Notes: generated from the sequence alone by a model not told the origin. Positions 12,029-24,087 are shown, numbered from the stretch's first letter. The stretch: DNA of 64,000 bases from Topomyia yanbarensis (GCF_030247195.1 NC_080671.1:108797845-108861844); one strand, 5' to 3'. Made by a program: numbers and translations.

Positions 12029-13110
12029 TTTTTTTTTTTTGAGAGTTGTCCTACTGGATCTGTAGAGCTAGGTTCTCGGAAGGACTTCCCGTAAGAATCA
12101 CACATTACAATTGTAGACAAGACAAGCAACGTCACCCACTAAAACACTGCTTAAGGCTAATTGCAGCGGGGCGTGATTCTGGATGTGATATTCATTGTAC
12201 GATTCAGATATGTGCGGGCGTAGAGATTTTGTGATCGCGTGTATCATCGAGAAGGGCTCGAGCATTTGTACGTTAACGTATTAATTCGCGTGTGCGTTTG
12301 TATGTTGCACACGTGTGTAACTTCGTGTTTAAATTCGATTTTATAACCGTGCGCCTTTCGCAAATTCGCGTGTGTTCGTGGATGATCGCGCGCGCGAATC
12401 GTGAATCTGATACTTAATTTTCGGTGTACAGTTTAGATGCTACAAGAAAGTAAGATTTATCATATCACTAAAGTTCCCGATCATGTCGCCAGTTAGTTGT
12501 CTAGTGGATATGAGCTTTATTTTTGATTGGTCCAACTGAATGTATGGACCCAAGTTGCTAGGACGGAGGGAAATAATCTCCGAACGTAACCACGGACACG
12601 GACGTTTTTTTAGGAAGGCGTTTGAGGCCGCGTTTAAAACTTCGCAAACGCTTAAACGTTAATCTTATTACCGGGGTGTTATCAAGTTTGCGCGATCGCG
12701 GATGTAGGTGTGTGTGGTTGATCGCGAAGGGCTTAGGCGTTCGTAGGTTAATGTGTTTGTCGTGTACATGTGACTTCGCGTGTACCAAACTCGACAGAAG
12801 TTCTCGTTCATGTCGCCATGGAACGTGTTGTCCAGTGGATATGAGAGCTTTCTTTTTTTAATTAGTTTAATTGAAGGCATGGACCTAGTCGGTTGATACC
12901 AAAGATAGAAACTTCTGGATCCGATCCATGATCGTGCGAGCGCGGAAGTTGTTAGGTTCACGCTTGAGACTGAGTTTGAAAATATATCAGCGCTAAGACG
13001 TTCACCCAGGGATGTTATCATGCTTGCGAGATCACGCGTGTAGGTGCCGTGGATGGTCGCGAAGAGCTCAAGCATTTGCATGTTTACGGGTTTGTCACGT
13101 GACCCTTCCT
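12029..13110 (-). repeat. CpG-rich dispersed array, minus orientation
   Basis: On the minus strand this begins near GTCACGTGACAAACC and ends in CCAGTAGGACAACTCTC plus an A-run. It matches the arrays at 46.78-47.97 kb and 53.30-54.81 kb. It contains repeated CGCGATCNNNNACGCG-like words and recurring units with GTCCACTGGATATGAG-like phrases near 12500 and 12830. The A-run end suggests retroposition but no coding region is identified. Confidence 0.55.
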
Positions 13111-13981
13111 CAGAACTAAACAAGAAAATAAAGAAGTAATAATGGAATATTTGTTTAATGACATAAACTCTTTTCAGTGGGATTCTTGATTAACAAAAAT
13201 ATACTTAGTTGCCAAATTAGACAATATCTTCTCACAAACCGAGCTTAATTGGATTCTGTGATGGTTATAACTTTTATTGATTTAGTTTTCGATAAAAATA
13301 CACTGAAAAAAATTCTGTTTGGACAAGATTTTTTTTTTTTTCAAATAACTTTTTTTCCTTAAAAGTGCCCAACATAAATTTTTGACAGTAGGTAGGAAAA
13401 ATCATTACCTATCTTGGAACAAAATTTCATCCAAATCAAAGATGGTTTTTTTGTAAATCGATTTTAAATTTTTAAAATCGATTTTTTCAGTGTAGGAGTC
13501 GATGAAGAATTTTTTCATAATTTTTATTCAAAGGTTTGACTAATGTTGTGAAAATCACTCCTACTACATTTTTTGTAGGATTTGTCATTTTTAGACTATG
13601 GCCATTTGAAATTGGTAAAAAAAGTTTGGCCCTTTTCAAAAGACAGTGTAGATCATTTATGGAAAATCAAAGTATGCAAAGTGGCTTTTTGTGACAAAGT
13701 TTCATTAAGTCTGAGAGAGTGCTGCCAACTCTGAATACGATTTAGCGCGAAATTCGTCAATTGTGTCATGAAAATGTTCTCGGTATCGATGGGTTCGATA
13801 GCATTGTGATATGATCTTTTGATCGGGTAGAGACTAGCTTTTAGGATCATAGAAAAAGATCCGAGGAGTTGTGCTACACGTTGCTGTTTAGGTAAAAGCT
13901 ATTTTTCATCCACTAAGAAGAAAATTGTTTAGAACCACATTTATGCGTGGAGGGCACAAAACCTATAACTAAATTGGTTAT

Positions 13982-14230
13982 GGAATTTGCGTTTCGATTT
14001 AGTCTCATCAGAATCTGACATTAACTTAGTGCCAGGACAAAGTTAGTGCTGTATTGAAGCTAGCTCCAAATAACGTTCCGGAAGAAAAGGAGCTAAGCCA
14101 AAACAAGTTTTGATTTCAATAATTCTTATCTGCACAATCTGAGCTAATTTTAGCATTAATCCGGCGCTAGCTTTGTCCTGATACTAAGTTAATGTCGGAT
14201 TCTGATTAGACCAAGTCGAAATGTCAATCC
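13982..14230. repeat. Hairpin element (ACTAACTTAGTG family)
   Basis: GGAATTTGCGTTTCG at the left and a decayed inverse at the right frame two arms with TCAGAATCTGACATTAACTT and its inverse. The arms meet around a short AT-rich loop near 14110. It is related to the copies at 32.56 and 58.52 kb and is the most decayed of the three. Confidence 0.6.
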
Positions 14231-14415
14231 CATAACGGATTAGGTTTCTTATTTGGCTTCCACCGAAATCACTACCTGAGGTCACACATGCTATTCTAGC
14301 ACGATTAATTTCTCAGGAAATATCTCAAAATTAAGATAAAGCAACTCTACTGTGCAACCGTTCACCCGTAGTTAATAAATATTTCAGTGACAGCTCCTAC
14401 CATAGCTTTGCCTAT

Positions 14416-14575
14416 TCACATCAAACCATAAGCAAATATTGTACCTTCTTCTCCGTGCTCATTCAACACTTGAGCATTCACCATAAACCCACCCGGGGCT
14501 ACGATTTCTAGCGAGAAATAGGTCCCCGATCCGGACCATGCTCCAAGCAGGCCCCCACCTCGAACTACCGGATCT
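14416..14575 (-). CDS. Possible terminal exon, unknown protein
   Basis: On the minus strand a polypyrimidine/TGCAG acceptor-like site ending at 14576 is followed by a frame open for 52 codons to TGA (14418-14416). It includes GSGTYFSLEIVAPGGF and MVNAQVLNEHGEE and its codon use looks plausible. A donor-like AAG|GTACAA lies at 14444, so it could instead be an internal exon ending at 14445. I do not recognise the protein. A second frame is open through most of the same stretch, which weakens the case. Confidence 0.3.
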
Positions 14576-15530
14576 CTGCAGGCAAAAAAGCCATAAATTT
14601 GTCTCTATTATATACGCACAGTTAATTTTAAAACTAGCTGTAATTTATTTGCGCAAAGTACACACAAAAAAGCTGAAGCACCATTTCCTCCTTCCCCCAT
14701 CATCATCATCATCATCCTCCTGCACCCGGGGAGTAGACCAAACTCCAGCACACTTTGCGAAGCATACAAAAGTGAACGGCAATAAAATTTATCGAACTTG
14801 TCATTCAACTCAATGCAGTTGGTTTTCTCTCTCTCTCTCTCTGCCTCTGCTGGCTCTGATGGCAGAGATTTGATGCGATATTAAAATTTCAGCACAAAGC
14901 GCACATTGCTGCTGCTGCTGCTGCTGGATGGCTTCGGTGAGATCCTAGTCACTTAGTCACCACCAACCACCAACACCGCTGAGCTGATGCGGTTTTCCCG
15001 CAACCAACCAAGATCCGTTGATCACTGCAACTTAATAATCCCGCAATTTGGTACCGAAAGCTAATTTACTGGTTTGAAACAGTCGTCGTTGTCGTTGTCG
15101 TTGACTGGATGGAAGTGGAGGAGGAACTGGAAAGGCGCATACAATGCATCGAACCGAACGGAGGCCAGTCAACTTTCGGTTGTAATTCATCTAATACACA
15201 CATGTGTGTGCGTCGGTGCGGCATGTTTGGCGCTTTCGGGGCTGGGAGTTCCTCCAGTCAGACAAATGCCGAAATCGTGTTGCTACTGCTAAATTGTGCT
15301 CCGCAGTTCCGTGAGATGGAAGGCGTCATCACACCAGGGCGCGCGGTGTCAGTTGTTTGAGCGAGGGGGAGAGATACGACGAATACGCATTCCAAAGTGT
15401 CGTCGCTTGGCCCTCTGGCTCAGGATCAGGGTTGCCAGATTGGGTCTGGGGATGGTATTTGGTACTTCTCCTCTGAGTGAATTGGGGATAATTTGCAACC
15501 AATTGTAATGAAGGTATGTAAAGGAGCTTT
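14576..15530. other. Unique stretch with microsatellites
   Basis: It holds (CAT)n near 14700, (CT)n near 14827, a GCT run near 14908 and GTCGTT repeats near 15082. Open frames on both strands are short and mutually overlapping, with no recognisable domain. No repeat-family match was noticed. Confidence 0.45.
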
Positions 15531-17060
15531 GTAGTAACAGCACGGAAAAAAATCACGATTTACAAAAATCGTGATCAAGTTCCTGAAATTATGAAAAATA
15601 AACCCAGTATTAATAAAACTATGTGTGTTTTCAAAAAACTTCGCGCAAAAATGTACATGGTGTTGCATTGCAATGTTTGGTTCGGTTACTGTGATTGTTC
15701 CCTGGACTTGTTTAATCTTTTTAATGATTCTTGTTCGTACTTTGGGGATACACTGGTTTGTAATAAATGAATTAAAACGATGTTTAGGATTTCTGGAGCA
15801 TAAGCAATTTTTGTAATTTTTCATCACGTTACTGTGATAATTCATGATTTTAGCATCTCAGTCACAGTTTTCGTAATTTTTATTCACATTATCGTGATAT
15901 CACAAGAAGAGTAATTTGTGTTCATGGTTTCAGAATAATAGTCACGATTTTGCCTTTCTCATATAGAAAAGTTATGCAATCACTCTAAAAATCGCCAACA
16001 TAATCCCGGTCCGGAGGGCCGAATGTCATACCATTCGACTCAGTTCGTCGAGAATGGAAAATGTCTGTGTGTATGTATGTGTGTATGTGGAAAAAATGTC
16101 ACCTCTGTTTCTCAAAGAGGGCTGGACCGATTTGCACATACTTAGTCTCAAATGAAAGGTACAGCCTTCCCATCAGCTGCTATTGATTTTTTTGTTGATT
16201 GGACTTCCGGTTCCAGAGTTACGGGTTGAAGAGTGCGTCCATACAGCTAATTCCCATTTAAACTGAAATAAAAAATTCTCAAAGGGGGGGAGTAAGGGAA
16301 AACTTCAAAAACGAATTTGCATTTTTGATGCCAAATGATTTTAAAATGCATAAAACGTTGAGATTTGAAGAAATCTCGAAAAAAAAATTTTGACTAAAAT
16401 TGACTTTTTTGAACTTTGGCATATTTTTGCCTTTCTCATATAGAAAGGTTATGCAATCACTCTAAAAATCGTCAACCTAATCCCGGTCCCCCTAATTTTT
16501 TTGACCTACAAAGGCTTAGGTAGGAGTGTACGATGAGGGGTTGCTACTTTAAATTTAAAATTAGTTTAAAATTTCTCAACATGTTGAAAATATTCGGCAC
16601 GATCCGGACCACCGGATCTTCCTCATTGATCCGCCACTGGTTTTAAGCCATGTTTCAGTGTCGACACATAGTATCTCAAGATCTTGCCTGTCGATCCATT
16701 GTATGTATGTGCAAATCGTACTGAATATGTAATATACATTTCCATCATTGTATTAAACATAACCAGCCATGGAATCGTAGTTTGGACAAATGAGAAAGGT
16801 ACAATTGCACCACTAGGTAGATTAAAACAGGTTTTTGATATTGTAGTCACGAGTAGTGTAATCTATGTTTATCATTTCAGGATCTCAGTCACGATTTTTG
16901 TAATTTATATGTAATTTATATGCACTTTATCGTGATATTTTATTTCGATTTTGATACGTGGATTAATCTCCTGTTTATGTTTTATTTCTATTGGACGTTT
17001 TACTCCGAACTACATTACGAACACGATTTGTTACTTTATATTTTTAGTGCTCAGTGTAAT
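15531..17060. repeat. ATCACGATTTT-type repeat, split by a nested element
   Basis: The outer parts (15531-15951 and 16837-17060) carry many variants of ATCACGATTTTTGTAATTT and its inverse CGTGAT. They read as one element interrupted at about 15951 by the repeat copy below. Its outer ends are not well defined. Confidence 0.45.
15952..16836 (+). mobile_element. 'CTTTCTCATATAG' repeat family, near full-length copy
   Basis: It begins TGCCTTTCTCATATAGAAAA and ends GAGAAAGG(T)ACAATTGCAC then AGATTAAAACAGG. The landmark order is the same as in the 41.02 kb copy: a GGAGGGCCGA phrase, CATTCGACTCAGTTCGTCGA, a TG-rich microsatellite, and an internal second CCTTTCTCATATAGAAAGG at about 16432. No coding region is visible. 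The superfamily is unknown. Confidence 0.65.
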
Positions 17061-17079
17061 TTTAGTTTACTGTCAAGAC

Positions 17080-17643
17080 ATCACATTGAACCTTATGAAA
17101 TGAATAAAGATGTTTGAGGTTCTAATAACTAGTAATAGGTGCTGCTCGCGATGCATAACCAAAAATCTGCAATTGCTTTTCTTCATATTAAATGATACGA
17201 AGTTCCGTAATCAGATTGACAAAGATCACACGAATAATACTCAGCACACAGAATAGTATCCACGTGATAATTGAGTTTGCAATGACCAGTCAGTGCCCTG
17301 TCTAAATTACTGCAATTGTGCTTAGAAAAATGCATCGAATTTTATTTAAAAACAAGTTTGAAAACTACGTCCATCGTTGGTAAGTGCGGATGCAACCCAA
17401 GAGCGAATCTTGTGCTTCATTCATATTACTCGTAGACTTATACTGAGCCAAACTTTCAAGTGCCCATTTGATCGATTCGGTTGTCATAACTATACGAGCG
17501 AATGCTATTAGAACTCCCTGAAAGAAGTCAGGGGTTGTCGTCTGAGATGGCTCCGTACAGCCTGGAAAGTGTGTGTCATAAAGACAATTGAGCACTTCAT
17601 CTTCGTCAGACAAATATGCACAGGCTGGCAAATGCCTGGGCAA
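17080..17643 (-). pseudogene. Decayed I/jockey-like non-LTR ORF2 (linker and C-terminus)
   Basis: Two pieces are readable on the minus strand. The first (17643-17365) contains EVLNCLYDTHFPGCTEP, the linker region that precedes the reverse transcriptase in many I/jockey-type ORF2 proteins. The second (about 17345-17190) reads RALTGHCKLNYHV, then SCDLCQSDYGTSYHLI, matching the C-terminal cysteine motif also seen at 26017-26316. The reverse transcriptase core between them is missing. Endonuclease-like sequence in the same orientation resumes at 24.1-24.66 kb, beyond the R1 copy, suggesting R1 inserted into this element. Confidence 0.55.
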
Positions 17644-18075
17644 TGCGCAATATAGACCCGGTGGTTAGCCACAGTGGTCCTTAGCCTCTTGCCCAGGAAC
17701 TCCTATCTCTACCTCCCCGCGGCGCCGGCTGGAATACGAGTAGCCATAGGAAAGTTCGGGTAGCCAACTCGTTGGGACTATGGTCGTATGCTGACAGGGA
17801 AGGGGTGCCGTGTAGTGGCCGGCATACAATAGCGCTACGGATCTCCCGTTCCGGTGATATGGGCCCACCAAACGGGATAACCCCAATTCCAAGGCGTGAA
17901 ACGACCCGTGCCGAGGGATGAATGATTGGGGGGGGGAGAGGGTGAATAAGATGCCCGATCGTTAACGGAGCCTGTGGGGTTCCTGGGCACCCCCCACAGT
18001 AAGCGTCTCTTACCACGTTAATGCGGAGCTCTGGCGTGGCGGACCTATTTTCTCGCGCAACTCGTGGGATTGAAT

Positions 18076-19568
18076 ATGAGTCTTTTTAGAAATAATAAAA
18101 AAGTATGCAATGAGGAGGAGGAAACAATTACGGCGCTAAACCCCTTTGCCAAAGGGGGTCTGGCGAGGTCTCCCCCGACAGGGGCTGACAATGGAGCGAA
18201 GATGACTGTAAACAACAGCACCGAAGGAGCAATGGGTGTGGTAGGAGATAATACTACCAGCACGCTTGGCGGACCACTACCCGCGATGCAGGAGGTGGTC
18301 AAGCAGCTGGATAGTATTATCGAGTTCACAAACGAGAAGAACAACATCAGCAAGGAGCTTAAACAGAACCTGCTGGTGCTCCGCCAGGCTGTTCGAGTCG
18401 CAAGACAAGAACAAGTAGCCTACATGGAGAGGTTGCCGGGAAGAGAGAAGGCCGATAGAGGTATCCAAACCGAGGCCTTCTCCTTCCACGGCGGAGCGAC
18501 GATGGCGCAGGAGGCGATAGATTTCGCTTTATCGGCCACCAAACGCTTGATGGAGGGTAAGACTGCGAAGCGGCCTAGGCCTAGTGTAGGCGCGCGGAGC
18601 AACGCCAAACGACGTGCAACCAATAAGGCCAAACGTCGTTTGGAAGGCGCGCATCCGGGTGCGAAGGATCCCGCAGGGCGGCGACCCGAGAAGACGACTT
18701 CTCAGCCTAAAAGGCGAAAGTCGCCAATCGGGCGCAAAATGTGGAGCAACCTGGCACCAGTCAGCCGGCGCCATCGGCAGAAGATGGTGAATGGCAGGTG
18801 GTCAGTAGGAAGCGGAAGTCGAACGCACCTCGACCCGCGAAGAAAAAGAAGGCGAGAGACAGAGGAGAGGCCCTGCTGGTGAAAAACAACGAGGATAGCT
18901 ACGCTGAGATCCTAAATTCGATGCGGGCGGCCGTAAGCCTCTCGAATTTAGGACAGGATATGCGAAGCGTCAGACGCACCAAAGATGGCGAAATGATCTT
19001 GGTGCTGAAGCGTGGTGCACAATCTAGCGGAGTGACGTATAGGAAACGGGAAAACGGCGCTCAGGTGAGGTCGTTGGGAGCGGAAGTGACTCTCCAGTGT
19101 AAGCAACTGGACGAGATCACAAACGCAGAGGACGTCGTCTCGGCGGTTAAGGAGCAGTGCGGCGTCGAGATTGATCAAACCTCTGTACGTATCAGGGAGC
19201 GGATGCTTGGCACGTAGGTAGCTTACTTCAAGTTACCGGTCGCAGAAGCCAAAAAAGTAACCGATAAAGGGAAGTTGAAGATCGGATGGTCAGTATGCCC
19301 AGTTAGCATACCCCAGCCGCCTTCAGTGGACCGATGTTTTAAATGTCTGGAGCCAGGCCACAAGTCATACGACTGTAAGGGCCCAGACAGGAGCAGGTTG
19401 TGTCGTCGCTGCGGCGAGGAGGGACACAAGGCGCTGAAATGCCAGAGGGCACCCAAGCGTCTTATCTGCGCTAGTAGGAAGATGGGCCGCAACCATGTTA
19501 TGGGCGGACCTGCGTGTCCCTTCGAGGAGGCTAGCAAGAGGAAGCAATGGTATACGTCACACAGCTGA
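18076..19568 (+). pseudogene. R1-clade ORF1 (gag-like), frameshifted
   Basis: The likely start is ATG 18076 (MSLFRNNKK); the frame is open further upstream only through a GTG. The N-terminal half has a helical stretch with EFTNEKNNISKELKQNL, then a basic region. A frameshift near 18.74 kb moves reading to a second frame (EQPGTSQPAP, EWQVVSRKRK), and an in-frame TAG lies at 19215-19217. The C-terminus carries the CCHC knuckles CFKCLEPGHKSYDC and CRRCGEEGHKALKC. A third knuckle ending NHVMGGPAC has lost a cysteine. Knuckle-bearing ORF1 proteins bind the element's RNA. ORF1 ends 22 bases inside the ORF2 start, an overlap typical of this clade. Confidence 0.75.
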
Positions 19569-21976
19569 ATCTTAACCACTGCGCACCCGCCCAGTAACTG
19601 CTGTGGCAGTCGGTATCGGAGTCGAGGACAGATGTCGCCCTCCTATCCGACCCGTACAACGTCCCTGCCGATAACGGCAACTGGGTGGCGGACGGGTCTA
19701 GCATGGCGGCAATCTGTTCAACGGGACGGTTCCCGGTTCAGGAGGTAGTACAGTCCTCTGCGGAGGGTGTCGCGATTGCCAAGATCAATGGTGTGTTCTA
19801 TTGTAGCTGCTATGCCCCACCTATGTGGCCAATGGAACAGTTCAACCAGATGATCGATAGGCTTTCGTCTGACATGGTGGGTCGGAAGCTGTTTGTCATA
19901 GCGGGTGACCTCAACGCTTGTGCAGTGGAGTAGGTCAGCCGCTGTACAAATAGTAGGGGCCAAGTGCTTCAGGACGCGCTTGCGAAACTCGACGCAGTGC
20001 TAGTCAATGATGGTTCCGCTAGCACATTCCGTAGGAATGGGGTCGAGTCGTGGATTGACGTAACGTTTTCCAGTCCGAGTCTGGTTCCAGACATGGACTG
20101 GAGGGTAGACGAGGGCTACACCCATAGTGATCACCTAGCAATACGCTTCAGGATCAACTATGGTGTGCAGCATCCGAGGGCGTGTAATCCCTGTCAGGTA
20201 CGAAGTTGGAAGACCAATCACTTCGACAGCGAAGTTTTCACTGCGGCCCTGGGACTGGAGGCCAACACCGACAGTCTAAGCGGGGATGCGCTGGTAGCTG
20301 TCCTATCACGCGCGTGCGACGCCCCTATGCCGAAGAAAACCCTGCCAAGAAATGGCAGATGTTCGGTATATTGGTGGAGTGCAGAGATCGCAGCCCTACG
20401 ATCGGCTTGCCTACGAGCTAGAGCACTGCGGAGGTTACAGTGGATCGCCGTTAAGTGTTTCGTGCTGCGAAATCGGCCCTTAACAAGGCCATCAAGAGCA
20501 GCAAGAGGGCGTGTTTTGACAATTTGTGCGAGGAGGCCAACGTGAATCCGTGGGGCGGCCTACAGGATCGTGATGGCAAAGACCAAAGGGGGCTCCTCAC
20601 CCCCCGAACGGTCGCCAGAACGGTTGACGAGAATTATCGAAGTACTCTTCCCGTCCCGAGTCATAAGTCCCTAGCCCCCGGAGCCGCAAGGCACGGTGTG
20701 TACAGACGACACGGTGACGAATGAAGAGTTACTTGCAGTAGCTAATTCTCTAGCGGCGAACAAAGCTCCAGGGCCTGATGGAGTTCCAAACAGCGCTCTC
20801 AAGACAGCAATCATGGCGAACCCGAGCATGTTCAGGTTGGCTATGCAGAGATGCCTTAACGAGTGCCGTTTTCCGGATAGATGGAAAAGGCAGAAGATGG
20901 TACTGTTGCCGAAGGCCGGGAAACCGCTTGGCGACCCATCGGCGTACAGACCAATCTGTCTGATTGACACGACAGGCAAATGGCTTGAGAGGATTATCCT
21001 CAACAGGCTAACTCCATACGCAGAAGGTACGGAGGGCCTGTCAAGTAATCAGTTCGGGTTTCGAAAGGGAAAGTCCACGGTGGACGCTATCAACTCAGTG
21101 GTAAGGACTGCCGAGATAGCGATCCAACAGAAAAGGCGAGGTATTCGATATTGTGCGTTAGTGACACTTGATGTGAAGAACGCATTCAACTGCGCAAGCT
21201 GGGATGCCATCGCGCTCTCGTTACACCGGCTTGGTCTACCGGATCTTGGAAAGCTACTTCCAGAACCGTGTACTATTATACGAGACCGATGCCGGTCAGA
21301 GAAGTGTTCCTATTACCGCAGGAGTCCCGCAAGGTTCAATCCTGGGCCCGGTATTATGGAACCTTATGTATGACGGGGTTCTGGGACTAAAGTTCCCTCC
21401 GGGTGTGAAAATCGTCGGTTTCGTCGATGATGTCACCCTGGCGGTCTACGGGGAGTCAATCCCCGAGGTAGAACTAACGGCGGCACACGCGATAAGCATA
21501 GTGGCGGAATGGATGAGCGCGAGAGACCTAGAGCTCGCCCATCACAAGATGGAGGTGGTTGTTGTTAATAACCGTAAATCGGTACAACAAGCAGTTATCT
21601 AAGCGGCAGAAGTCGAGATAACTACAAAGCGGAGTCTGAAGATTCTTGGGGCCATCATAGACGACAAGCTGACCTTCGGCAGCCATGTCGACTATGCGTG
21701 CAAGAAGGCTTCGACGGCTGTTGCGGCATTATAGAGGATGATGTCCAACAGCTCCAAAGTGTGCGTCAGTAGACTTAGGTTACTGGCAGGTGTCGCCGTA
21801 TCTATCCTTAAGTACGGTGGACCGTCCTGGGTGAGGGTACTGGAAGTAACTAGTTACCGTCGCAAATTGGAGAGCACCTACCGCTTGATGTGTCTCAGAG
21901 TGATATCTGCCTACCGCACGGTATCACACGCTGCATCCTGCGTGATAGCGGGTATGATGCCAGTCGGGCTGGTCAT

Positions 21977-22807
21977 TAGGGTGGGACAAAAAATAGATTC
22001 CAGCTCCGAGCAACTTTTTAGGTACCATTTGGGTCCTAGAACAGCTGTGCAAATTCTTAGCTCGATCGCTGAAACTATATTTTTGCGCCCACTGTTTAAA
22101 GTTTACATGGGATTTTGTATGGGAAAGTTAACTTTTACAAAATAATTCCTCCAAGAGTCGCCCATTACTTCCTAAAAATAAATCGTTATGTGGTTTGTAT
22201 AGGAAATTTAACAAAGAAAAAAAGTCTCGAAAACCACGAAACGATCTGATGCTTGTGGAAAAAGTTATTAAGCAAAAACCAATTGATGTTCTGACGATTG
22301 AAAAAATATTCATTTTTTCTAGCACCACTGCTGTTGGTTGTCCAATTATACGCAATTTTGTTTTAATCTTAAATTGAGGCTTCTTTTGTACATAATAAAA
22401 GAAAGTCAAAAATTTTGTATATAATAAAACCGTCAGAAGCAGTGATGCTATGAAAAGTGAAATTTTCATCAATCTTCAGGGCATCAATCGGTTTTTGCGT
22501 AATAACTTTTTCCATAATCATTAGATCGTTTTGCAGTCTTCTAGACTTTGTTTCCTTGACAAATTACTTAAAAAAAAATCAGACATCTGTTTATTTTTAG
22601 GAGATAACGGGCGACTCTTGGAAGAATTAATTTGCAAAAGACAATTTTCCCGTACAAAATCCCATGTAAACTTTAAACCGTGGGCGCAAAAATATAGTTT
22701 CACCGATCGAGTTAAAAATTTGCAGAGTTGTTCTGGGAGCTAAATGGGACCCAAAAAGTTACTCGGAGCCAAATTTTATTTTTTTCATATAACCATGTCC
22801 CACTCTA
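21977..22807. mobile_element. hAT-like foldback element inside R1 ORF2
   Basis: Ends TAGGGTGGGACA and TGTCCCACTCTA are inverted, and an identical 8-bp target duplication CTGGTCAT lies at 21969-21976 and 22808-22815. Imperfect inverted arms of about 350 bp occupy most of the element, for example around CGCCCACTGTTTAAAGTTTA and its inverse. An 8-bp duplication fits the hAT superfamily. No transposase is present. Removing it restores the R1 reading frame across the site (VI|RKDEDCF). Confidence 0.85.
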
Positions 22808-23179
22808 CTGGTCATCCGGAAGGACGAAGATTGTTTTGAATTGCGTGGCAGTAGGGGAGTCCGTGAGCGTGCCAGGGTGACCTCGGTCGCCAGATGGCAG
22901 CGCGAATGGGATAACTCCTCGAGAGGTAGGTGGACCCACCGGCTGATACCTAACATATCGAGCTGGGTGGGAAGACCCCATGGGGAAGTTCATTTCCATC
23001 TGACACAATTCCTGTCAGGCCATGGCTGTTTCCGACAGTACCTCCACAGGTTTGGGCACGCTGAGGCCCCAGTCTGCCCAGACTGCCCAGGTGTTGACGA
23101 AACTGCGGAGCACATACTGTTCGTATGTCCCCGCTTCGACGTCAAAAGAGGAGCTATGGTAGACGTCTGCGGGTGGGAC

Positions 23180-23448
23180 CCTGAGCAAATACTCATGGGT
23201 TCAAACACCACACAGCCCCTTGAAAAGACCTTAAACATGGTCCGTGCCAAAATTTCCAACCATCAAGATACCATACAATGGTCTCAGTAACCCATAAATA
23301 CACCAACAATGTTGGTCCAACATATGGTGTTTTATGTGGGATCTACCGGACCATGGTAATGGTGTTTTCATGGGTTGAACCCATTTCAAACACCCATGTC
23401 AAGCCCCATGAGCATGGGGGTATTATGGACTTTTCGTTTGCTCGAGAC
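23180..23448. mobile_element. Palindromic miniature element inside R1 ORF2
   Basis: R1 coding sequence is interrupted after VDVCGWD at 23179 and continues in phase as TTPDTLVQGMCQ after a repeated GAC (23177-23179 and 23446-23448). The insert begins CCTGAGCAAA and ends TTTGCTCGA, and contains inverted pairs such as CATGGTCCG/CGGACCATG. A 3-bp duplication fits several DNA transposon groups, so the superfamily is open. Confidence 0.6.
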
Positions 23449-23604
23449 ACAACCCCTGATACCCTTGTACAGGGGATGTGCCAAGCGGTGGAGAAGTGGA
23501 ACGCAGTTTCGACTGCTACCACTCAGATTGCCTGCAGGTTGCAGAGAACATGGTGCGCCGAGCAGCAGGCGAGGAGTATGACTAATTCGGGTTTGGTTAG
23601 CTAG

Positions 23605-24087
23605 AGCGGAATGGGTTATGTGCGGAGAAATGAATGAATGGTTTGCTCATGCTGAGGCAAGAGTAGCACAGCGGTAGCAACCGCGATAGCCACGTCGATG
23701 CATGGCGATAGAGCGAGTGAATAGGTGGATGATAGACGGAGGTACGGTCTGCCCATGCCGAGATGGGAGGGTCGTAACGTAGAGTATATTGCCGGTACCT
23801 ATCGCTACTGACACCTCGAGGCGTGGCAGAGGAATGTAGGGCGTGAGTGAGTGCGAATGTCAGGCACGAGTGAGCGCGTACGTTAAGTACGGCCATCCCC
23901 CCAGAAGTAATTCCGAAAGGTAGTTCCTGGGGACAGATGGCGGAGTCCAATGGAGTTTATTCGGTATGGCCCCCTGGTTGAGCCCGACTCGCCCCCAGTA
24001 CACCCCGTGAGGTAGATTGGACACCTACCTATAGCACGTGTACTGGGTTAGTACGTAAATGTCTTCTCCATTGTAAAAAAAGTAAAT
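23605..24087 (+). other. R1 3' untranslated region
   Basis: GC-rich non-coding sequence runs from the ORF2 stop to an A-run near 24074-24080. It includes the inverted-looking phrase AGTACACCCCGTGAGG. Its end is set by the possible target repeat at 24088. Confidence 0.5.

Larger units (their letters stand above)
10984..13730. mobile_element. Composite inverted-repeat element
   Basis: The left end GTTGGCAGTACCCTCTCAGA is inverted at the right as GAGAGAGTGCTGCCAAC. The inverted match resumes at 11460-11800 and 13235-13700 with shared phrases such as CACAAAAAGCCACTTTGCAT and TTTAGACTAT. The left arm is split by a smaller element (about 11020-11459), and the centre carries a CpG-rich array (12029-13110). 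No transposase is visible. Layering implies at least three insertion events. Confidence 0.6.
19547..23604 (+). pseudogene. R1-clade ORF2 (endonuclease + reverse transcriptase), broken
   Basis: It starts at ATG 19547. The APE-type endonuclease shows GDLNACAVE, ESWIDVTF and the THSDH catalytic motif. The reverse transcriptase shows NKAPGPDGVP, AYRPICLID, FGFRKGKSTVDAI, ALVTLDVKNAFN (first catalytic Asp), AGVPQGSILGP and GFVDDV (catalytic pair). The C-terminal finger CPDCPGVDETAEHILFVC follows near 23.07 kb. Damage includes stops near 19593, 19931, 21600 and 21732, and frameshifts near 20.45, 20.69 and 21.21 kb. Insertions lie at 21977-22807 and 23180-23448. Reading resumes as TTPDTLVQGMCQ and ends at TAG 23602. 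Confidence 0.8.
17655..24087 (+). mobile_element. R1-clade non-LTR retrotransposon, broken
   Basis: The copy has a 5' leader (about 17655-18075), ORF1 with zinc knuckles, an overlapping ORF2 with endonuclease and reverse transcriptase, and a 3' region ending near a short A-run at about 24074. Possible degenerate target repeats are ATGCGCAATATA (17643-17654) and ATGCACATA (24088-24096). GC content is well above the flanks. Stops, frameshifts and two later insertions make it inactive. Confidence 0.8.

Noticed and set aside
12668..13123. 151-codon minus-strand frame
   Set aside because: It lies in the CpG-rich repeat array, is not preserved in the other two arrays, and shows no domain.
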